24,065 bases of DNA from Priapulus caudatus. Taxonomy: Eukaryota > Priapulida > Priapulimorpha > Priapulimorphida > Priapulidae. The translations under genes were made by a program, and so were the position numbers. The notes below the pieces were generated by a model, which searched no databases, was not told the DNA's origin, and saw only the letters and a list, made by a program, of their open reading frames with translations. The DNA lies in assembly GCF_000485595.1 (NCBI RefSeq), contig NW_014579701.1, positions 1-24,065 of the forward strand, in the 5' to 3' direction. Below are positions 8,101 to 24,065 of this stretch, piece by piece; positions within the stretch are counted from its first letter, which is position 1, and every line of letters begins with the position of its first letter.

Positions 8101-9938
8101 GTCGAGCCCTTGCATAAAGGGTCCAGATGTGTTGAGCAGGGTAGTAGAAGCACGAAGGGTCGTTGTCGTAACAGCCCAGCTAACAAAGTTATGTTCCTTG
8201 AATGTTATGGGAATGGTTTCTTTTTAGTTAGGCAGAACATTATTCAGTAACGTTCTAAAACGTGTTTTAGGAAAGTTTTCCTGACGTTCTGAGAACGTTT
8301 TTTGCAAACATTCACATAACATGATCAACCTCCGAAAAAATAACATATTAACTGCAGCAACACTACGTGTGCGCTGCAGTCTTGTCTCCAGCGTACTGGC
8401 ATACAATCGCAATAGGTCTATGTCCCTTGACCTCTGTTTGACTCGCTCGTTAGCTATTTCTGATAATATATATATATAATATAATATATAATATATATAG
8501 GCGTTAGGGTTAGGGTTAGGGTTAGGATTAGGTTAGGGTTAGGGTTAGTCAGAAATAGCTAAACGAGCGAGGTCAAACAGAGGTCAGGGGACATAGACCC
8601 TACGAGCAGTACAATCACACAACGACCACACACACAAACAAGTACAAACAGTATAAACTATCCCTATCACTAACCTTAACACAAATTATAAGCGACTCGA
8701 GTCGTATATGATAGCATCTAACACAGATAAATTAATCTTATGGTGTATAAAATCTTTGGCTTTCAATAACAAACTGAACTGAACTGTTTCTGAACTGACA
8801 ATCAATCCCAAACAACTAGTGTAGAGCTAGCTAATTTATTATTAATTAATAATTAATTAATTAATTACTTTAGGCTGGAGATTATTAATAGCTAGTGAAC
8901 GACATTATTTGTGAAAAGCGATGCATGCCGCAAATGGACTACCGTACCCGTGCCTCGAGACATTAAGATACGGCTACCGTCCCCAGTAGCACTGCGAACA
9001 AAAATACATTTGATACCTGTGCTATAGTTTGCAACATCACAAAAACGCGGAATTATGAGTTTAATTCGAACCCATCTGAGGACGGTTAACGTTTTCCGAA
9101 TTCCTCGAAGACATAACTCTCTCACATCAAGTAAAACCAATAAATGCATAACGATATGGGAATGTTCTTAGAATATTTTTGGTTAATGTAACCAAACTAG
9201 AACCTCCAGCGAATGTTACGAGAATGTTCCGTGTTTGCTGGGAGGTACTACAGATATGTACCGACGGTAGTTTTAGGTTGTTTAGTATTATGTTTATATT
9301 TTATATGAGGTATGTTTAGGGTTAGGGTTAGAGTTAGAGTTAGGATTAGGGTTAGGGCTAGTGTTAGGGTTAGGGTACACTTCTGTTAGTACAAGTCTGG
9401 TACACTTTGTGTATACATATATGTACCTCGGGTACATATCTGTAGTACCTGTTACGACAACGACCCCTTGAGCGGTAGTAGATGGAAGATGAAAAAGGGG
9501 GTTTCGTATCGTATCGTATCGTATCGTATATTGTCCCACTCTTGTATTTCACAAGGCATCACCACAGACTAACGGATGTATCCGTTAGTCTGTGGTACTG
9601 CTACTGGTATCACTTCCGAAGTTCTGGGTTTGATGAGGGAGAGAATGTCAACATGTTTAGCATATCCAAATTGAAAATCCTAGTAGTATAACCAGACCCA
9701 GTCGTGTAACACCACTGTTGTCAACAGAAGAAAGAGAAGTAATAATATTACTAGTAGGACGCGTAGGAGTACAGAGTAGGAAGAATAGGATTACTCCGAT
9801 TAGGAATAAATGTGTGTAAATATGTTTGCCTTGACTATCAGTATCTTGAAACTCCGTCACCAGCATCTGAAGATACGAAAGCCTCCCAACCCCATAAGGA
9901 CCTGTTTTCTTGTCTAGATACTCTTTAGTGCTAAACAT
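4978..9938 (-). CDS. ARMC7: Armadillo repeat-containing protein 7 (ARMC7), six-exon gene
   Basis: Exons on the minus strand are 9938-9830, 6841-6743, 6251-6183, 5750-5684, 5534-5464 and 5159-4978. They total 597 bp and join in frame to 198 residues plus TGA, the same length as human ARMC7 as I recall it. Landmarks in order are [19 protein letters not shown] (residues about 18-36), [11 protein letters not shown] (exon 2), [12 protein letters not shown] then GICNLCL (exon 3), [11 protein letters not shown] (exon 4), EETVLNTM (exon 5), and DCMLRL then [14 protein letters not shown] (exon 6). These match the small armadillo-fold protein along its length. In the human activated minor spliceosome ARMC7 binds RBM48, and the pair caps the 5' end of U6atac snRNA, so the product should be nuclear. 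All introns are GT-AG except intron 1, which appears to use a GC donor. The gene is divergent from PRKAA. I saw no frameshift or lost residue block. Protein identity is firm; UTR limits are not visible. Confidence 0.93.
5464..5534 (-). CDS. ARMC7: ARMC7 exon 5
   Basis: The acceptor is TATGTTTCAG and the donor AACAAG|GTAACT. The 71-bp exon encodes [19 protein letters not shown], matching the EETVLSAITTLMHL helix pair of ARMC7. Confidence 0.92.
5684..5750 (-). CDS. ARMC7: ARMC7 exon 4
   Basis: The acceptor is GTATTCCAG and the donor TCAAG|GTTAGT. The 67-bp exon encodes [19 protein letters not shown] and ends in CLS, aligning to the NKEHIL...GGVPLI...CLS segment of human ARMC7. Its phase matches both neighbours. 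Confidence 0.92.
6183..6251 (-). CDS. ARMC7: ARMC7 exon 3
   Basis: The acceptor is TTTCTTTTACAG and the donor CTAG|GTAATG. The 69-bp exon encodes [12 protein letters not shown] and GICNLCL, including the conserved Cys-Asn-Leu-Cys turn of ARMC7. It is too short to show as a long open frame. Confidence 0.92.
6440..6494. repeat. TA microsatellite in ARMC7 intron 2
   Basis: TATATATATATATATG and TATATTATATATATATTCG tracts between exons 3 and 2 of ARMC7. Simple repeat only. Confidence 0.8.
6743..6841 (-). CDS. ARMC7: ARMC7 exon 2
   Basis: The acceptor is a T-rich tract ending TTCCAG, and the donor is G|GTGAGC. The 99-bp exon encodes [16 protein letters not shown], then INYDHM and LNVMDLFL, matching the first armadillo-like helices of ARMC7. 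Other frames contain stops. Confidence 0.92.
6990..7320. repeat. Polypurine (GA-rich) tract in ARMC7 intron 1
   Basis: About 330 bp of strongly purine-biased plus strand with GGAGGAAATGG-like words and few pyrimidines. It is a polypyrimidine stretch on the ARMC7 sense strand, close upstream of the exon 2 acceptor. The overlapping minus-strand open frames (6857-7219, 7123-7407) are artefacts of this bias, giving Ser/Phe/Leu/Pro-rich strings. Confidence 0.6.
7365..8112. mobile_element. hAT-like non-autonomous DNA transposon (MITE), 748 bp
   Basis: The left end is CAAGGCTCGACACTA and the right end is its reverse complement TAGTGTCGAGCCCTTG, one base longer. Both are flanked by the 7-bp direct repeat CATAAAG (7358-7364 and 8113-8119), a likely target-site duplication. 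Each end also carries several copies of GGGCCACC/GGTGGCCC in opposing orientations. There is no transposase frame. The terminus resembles hAT-type CAGGGCTCGA ends, which normally leave 8-bp duplications, so one base may have changed. Confidence 0.75.
8414..8599. repeat. Fold-back with TA tract and telomere-like repeats in the loop
   Basis: An arm of about 50 bp at 8414-8463 (AGGTCTATGTCCC to CTATTTCTGA) is repeated inverted at 8549-8599 with a few mismatches or indels. The 85-bp loop holds a TA-rich stretch (8464-8500) and about eight GTTAGGG-type units (8503-8549). Confidence 0.8.
8503..8549 (+). repeat. Interstitial telomere-like (GTTAGG)n tract
   Basis: GTTAGGGTTAGGGTTAGGG, then slightly degenerate GGATTAGG and GGTTAGGG units, about 47 bp. 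TTAGGG is the telomere unit of most non-insect animals. The tract sits inside the fold-back loop. Confidence 0.85.
9243..9450. repeat. Second fold-back enclosing telomere-like repeats
   Basis: AGGTACTACAGATATGTACC (9243-9262) is perfectly mirrored at 9431-9450. The intervening 168 bp contain degenerate TTAGGG-type units (9315-9376). The layout matches the fold-back at 8414-8599, but the arm sequence is unrelated. Confidence 0.75.
9315..9376 (+). repeat. Interstitial telomere-like tract, degenerate
   Basis: About ten TTAGGG units with GTTAGAGTTAGAG and GGATTAGGG variants. It lies inside the 9243-9450 fold-back, in ARMC7 intron 1. Confidence 0.85.
9504..9531. repeat. (CGTAT)n pentanucleotide microsatellite
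   Basis: Five CGTAT units in a row in ARMC7 intron 1, between the telomere-like fold-back and the hairpin at 9561. Confidence 0.85.
9561..9596. repeat. Perfect 17-bp inverted repeat (hairpin)
   Basis: ACCACAGACTAACGGAT is followed by the two-base spacer GT and its exact reverse complement. It lies about 235 bp inside ARMC7 intron 1 from exon 1. No poly-T run or downstream partner identifies it as an RNA gene. It may be a fold-back element remnant. Confidence 0.8.
9830..9938 (-). CDS. ARMC7: ARMC7 exon 1 (start codon, residues 1-37)
   Basis: The start ATG is at 9938-9936 with G at -3. The peptide begins [11 protein letters not shown] and runs into [19 protein letters not shown], the conserved N-terminus of ARMC7. 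Continuing the open frame past 9830 loses similarity at once. The frame and the conserved Asp after DSQ are restored by ending at CAAG|GCAAAC, a GC donor at 9829-9828, and joining G|AT to exon 2. Confidence 0.88.
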
Positions 9939-20033
<10,095 letters not shown>

Positions 20034-21665
20034 ATCGCACGCCGCGGGAGCGCGCCGCGTCAACGTTCCCGAGGCACGAAGACGGCGCATTTTTCGCCGA
20101 ATTTCGGATCGACGGCGGCATCGTAGCGTTTAGATTTTCCTATTGTCGTCGTTGGGTCGTCGGGTCGTGACGCGCTTTTGTTCCATTAAGTTAGTTACCG
20201 TCGGTGTTCGGTGCGCGATCTTTTGGTGGTGTGTTGTTTGCGCCGGAGTGCTTCCGTTGAACCGGGTAGTGATGGAAGTTTAAAAACAAGAGGCGTTGTT
20301 GTCGTGTGTTTCATGATTATATTCACTATTTCCGAGTATAGAACACTAGTCTTCATTGTGGGATTTTCGTTTCCACATGCCGGTCGATAACTAGAAATTC
20401 ACAGTTCCTTCTTGCGCAAGCAAGCATCTTGCAGCTTCACATTTTTATTTGTAATTCACGACAATAAGGAATCGTGATGCGGATTCTTGCGAACGGTGAC
20501 AATTTTACTTGTAAGAGAATATCATTTTGAATATTTTTTGCTGCCGATGCTAAACCCTCCATGCTTTCGATATTGAGGTGGCTTATTTTATTCTAAAGTC
20601 GGTTAAAGGGCCAGTCACATGATTGCAATCTCTTCAAGTTGGTGAATTAGTCGATATATATATATATATAACGAAGGCATATCTCCTATATAATTATTCG
20701 AGTGTGCAGACTTGAGCAGTGTACAGTATGGCTTTAGTATTCCTCTTGGTGTTTTGCGTGTATATACATCGCTGTATAAAAAGCAGCAGCCGTGTCCACG
20801 TTTGACCGCCTGGTTGCAGGATTTTGCGTCGAACATTGTATTTCGGACTGCAAGTACCTTTAGCACAATGTTGCAGATCTACATGCAAGTAAACTCGTCG
20901 AAAACTCGTGGCTAGAATGTAATGTTGGTTAAACGTGGTTTATTGATGATCCTGGCTACGGCGAAAGCGGTTGTAAGGCGAGTCGTGTGACGAGAAAATT
21001 CGAAGAATTGCTTGAGTTGAAACTTGTGATCGCTCCCCCTGTGCGATTTTCGTTGCCGATTTCACTAATATTTTTATATAGTATATGTGATATCAAACGG
21101 GGTGTTGTACGATTGACAGAGTAATCTCAATTGCATGCATTGAATCTAAAGATACGTGTATATACTGATAGCAAAGAGAACAAATATCAGCTAAACTAAA
21201 GTCGTTGTTATAAGGATTATTAAGCCAGTTTGGTCAGTATGACTAACTCTATATAAAGGGCAAGTGAATATGGTCGTCTATTGCTATGTATAGCGTTTAG
21301 AATGCAGTTATAGTAATCAAGAGGGATTGTAACGTTTTAGGCACAGGAATGTTCATACGAATATTTTTCGTATCGTTATTATGTAAGCACAATTGCAGCT
21401 TTAATATTTTATTTTTAGATACATCAACATGTGCAAGATACACTATTTAACATTTGCTAGACAGACTATGTAACAAAAGATATCATGCAAGGTGGTTGTA
21501 TTCGTTCTGCAGTGACATGTTTTAGTATTTTTGCTGGTTATGAACCTTAGGGTGTGCTTTCCCTCGAAATTCGATATATCATATGGCATCAAGGCGGTCA
21601 ACTCTCGTTTAGATGACCATCACCATGCTTGAACAGCTGTTAAGCCTGATCATGCCAACACTGGA
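20034..21665 (+). other. PRKAA 3' UTR and downstream intergenic sequence
   Basis: No coding exon recognised on either strand. A CG-rich first 100 bp gives way to AT-rich sequence, with a short TA tract at 20655-20670. I could not identify a convincing AATAAA poly(A) signal near the stop. The sequence changes to block Y' at 21666. Confidence 0.55.
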
Positions 21666-22036
21666 CAGCCTGTAGGCTTGCGTAGGTAAATGGATGAGTG
21701 CTCACCTATTCTGTCGTGGAAATAGTTGTTGCTACTACGTACGATGGGAGCTTCTAACTTTAATCTTAAGACACTTAAACGTACGCGCCATCTCGAGGCA
21801 ACTTTCGTAACGATTCCAACGAACATTCCTTTGAGAAGGTTCCTGATACCATCCCTGGCTGTGCCTTCCACTGTTTCGGCGTGTATGTGAACACATTTGG
21901 GACTAACATGGTTTACTAGAATCCCACAACTCCACCACAGAGTCACCGCAGTAGACGTTAGATGAGCGCTGTCGCGCCGCGGCACTTGTTAAAACCTCTC
22001 GCAGTTGTATTAAATTTTATTTGTTATCTTATGTAA

Positions 22037-22279
<243 letters not shown>

Positions 22280-22562
22280 TAGTATGTTTAGATAGTGCTT
22301 CCGTAGTTTACCTCAACAAGTTTTTATCGGAACTGTGATTAGTTGTGTGTCTGACATCACATGTGAAAATACGAAAATCTGTTCATACAGCAGACTGCGT
22401 GTATTTTACTGAACTGTATCTCACGTAAATTCTTCCAAAGCTCCTAATCTATGAATTCTCAACACGCACAGTGACATTTGCTATTCGCCGCCGCATGATC
22501 TCGATGAACCTTGATGTCGTGATACGAAGCAAACTTTCAAACGAATTAACTCGTGTTATTAA

Positions 22563-22835
<273 letters not shown>

Positions 22836-23000
22836 TAGCTCTCCATAGATACATGCGTTCCACGCGATAGTTCTCTGTAGCTACGTTGGTTCCAGGTCAT
22901 AGCTTGGTAGTTATGTATGTTATTTTATATGCACGCTAGCACGCACACACGCATATTCATATGTACACATTGTATATATATATGGGAAACAAGAGGCATG

Positions 23001-24065
23001 GAAAAGGTTCGTGTTGAGAATAAACCCAGTTTGGAAGTTCTAGTCTCTGAAAACGCACCAGCAAACCGCCCTGAGTGATTCACTCAGGGGTTCCCTGATT
23101 TTCCTCCAAAGAAAACCATAGCGACGCGTTGTAACCCTATCCTGGGTTTGGGTTACATTATTGTATCTAACAATGAATGTGCAGGGGATCGTGCCGTGTG
23201 GAATTTTTTTCCTCAGATATTCACTGGTAGATGCCAACCTAATGCGTATTGTTACAATATAATAAATTGACATCTTGTTTAAATAACCTGTTAATTAACA
23301 AGTATAATGTACTATGTTACTGTACATACAGAATTCACTCTTCCACAGAACTACAAAGAAATAGCATTGACCTGAAATATTTGAAACTGTTACTATTAAC
23401 TCATGTTATACAGTTTCCAATCCAGTTACTGCTAAGCAAACCATTCTTAAATGCAATAAAAATGCCTTCTTTTCAGGCTAGACTAGCTCTTTCAATCTTC
23501 CCATCAAAATTTTTGTTTTATCTTAAATAACAAGTTTTTTAAAGTGTAATTATTAACTAGCTAACTACTAAGTAACTATTTTGCATTCGTTTTTTGTTCA
23601 CTACAGGCACGTGATGTTTATCTATATTTGAGATTGATTGTCATTGGCAGAGGATGCTGGAGCGTACAGAATGTATTTATAGATACATCTCAATATTGTA
23701 CAAATGCTATTCTTGTCTGTGCAGAGGCCAACTTATTCCAAGCACAAAAATAGCTGTTTATCTGGCAACACGTTTGCAACAAATATGTTTAGATGGGGGA
23801 CAATAATTGTATTTTTAGCTCATCTGACTGTGACATAGTCAGATGCAGCTTGTAGAATCGCATGAGCGTGTGTTCGTCCGGTCGTGCGTCCGTCCGTCTG
23901 TCCGTGCATCAACAGTCACAGTTGGGCACAAATCTTAACCGCTTGACGTACGGTTACGATATTCGGGACGTGGGGGGGTAATCCGAAAACGAGTTGGGAT
24001 GTCGAAGCTGGGGGTCAAAGGTCAAAGGTCAAGAGGTGTAAAAGAAGGGAACATTTCCTCCTTAA
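23001..24065 (+). repeat. Duplicated block X', downstream copy (cut by the window end)
   Basis: It aligns with 11709-12835 of intron 2 and shows no exon. It begins GAAAAGGTTCGTG, at the tip of the inverted-repeat arm seen at 11709, and ends in a GGTCAAAGGTCA-rich segment matching 12770-12835. The duplicate may continue beyond the window. Confidence 0.85.

Larger units (their letters stand above)
8174..9242. mobile_element. Possible DNA element with CCCAGC termini and GTTCT-rich ends
   Basis: The left end reads CCCAGCTAACAAAGTTATGT, followed by GAATGTTATGGGAATGG and AACGTTCTGAGAACG words. The right end is the inverse, with GAATGTTACGAGAATGTTCC and finally TGTTTGCTGGG. The termini (CCCAGC[AT]AACA) are imperfect inverted repeats, and I see no clear target duplication. 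Within it lies the fold-back at 8414-8599. No transposase is visible. Confidence 0.4.

Noticed and set aside
9294-9552. Minus-strand open frames rich in NPNPNS
   Set aside because: They are translations of the telomere-like TTAGGG tract and the CGTAT microsatellite.

Overview
The window is animal nuclear DNA. It has short exons, GT-AG introns, microsatellites, fold-back elements and interspersed (TTAGGG)n-like tracts, and no bacterial gene organisation. The two recognisable proteins resemble human orthologs strongly but with invertebrate-like divergence. TTAGGG-type rather than TTAGG-type telomere-like tracts argue weakly against an insect. I read it as an invertebrate metazoan, possibly a marine one, and cannot name the lineage.

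Two genes can be reconstructed exon by exon, and they stand head to head. On the minus strand, 9938 down to 4978, six exons join in frame into a 198-residue ARMC7 protein. ARMC7 partners RBM48 at the 5' end of U6atac in the minor spliceosome. On the plus strand, from 10193 to 20033, fifteen exons encode the catalytic alpha subunit of AMP-activated protein kinase (PRKAA). After correcting small indels in exons 5 and 6 by conservation, the predicted length is about 522 residues. Only 254 bp separate the two start codons, so 9939-10192 is probably a shared bidirectional promoter.

The PRKAA locus is damaged or mis-assembled in the middle. Exons 1-2 and 7-15 are clean. The copies of exons 3-6 at 13945-15698 carry many one- or two-base indels that break the frame. 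Intact copies of exons 3 and 4 lie at 22132-22821, about 2 kb downstream of the PRKAA stop codon. The duplicated material (about 13481-14819 and 11709-12835) recurs at 21666-24065 with its two blocks in swapped order. Noisy long-read gap filling or scaffolding error explains this most simply. A real tandem or circular-DNA-mediated duplication with decay is the alternative.

Region by region: 1-960 holds microsatellite and no gene. 961-1260 is a GTGTGCG tract. 1735-3310 is CAG-rich and T-poor without a convincing gene. 3310-4977 is intergenic with GCTGG-type and ATTACGATTAC-type repeats. 4978-9938 is ARMC7, whose first intron hosts a hAT-like MITE, two fold-backs with telomere-like repeats in their loops, and a perfect 17-bp hairpin. 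10193-20033 is PRKAA, with minisatellites abutting the acceptors of exons 11 and 15 and decoy donor copies in intron 11. 20034-21665 is the 3' UTR and intergenic sequence. 21666-24065 is the duplicated block.
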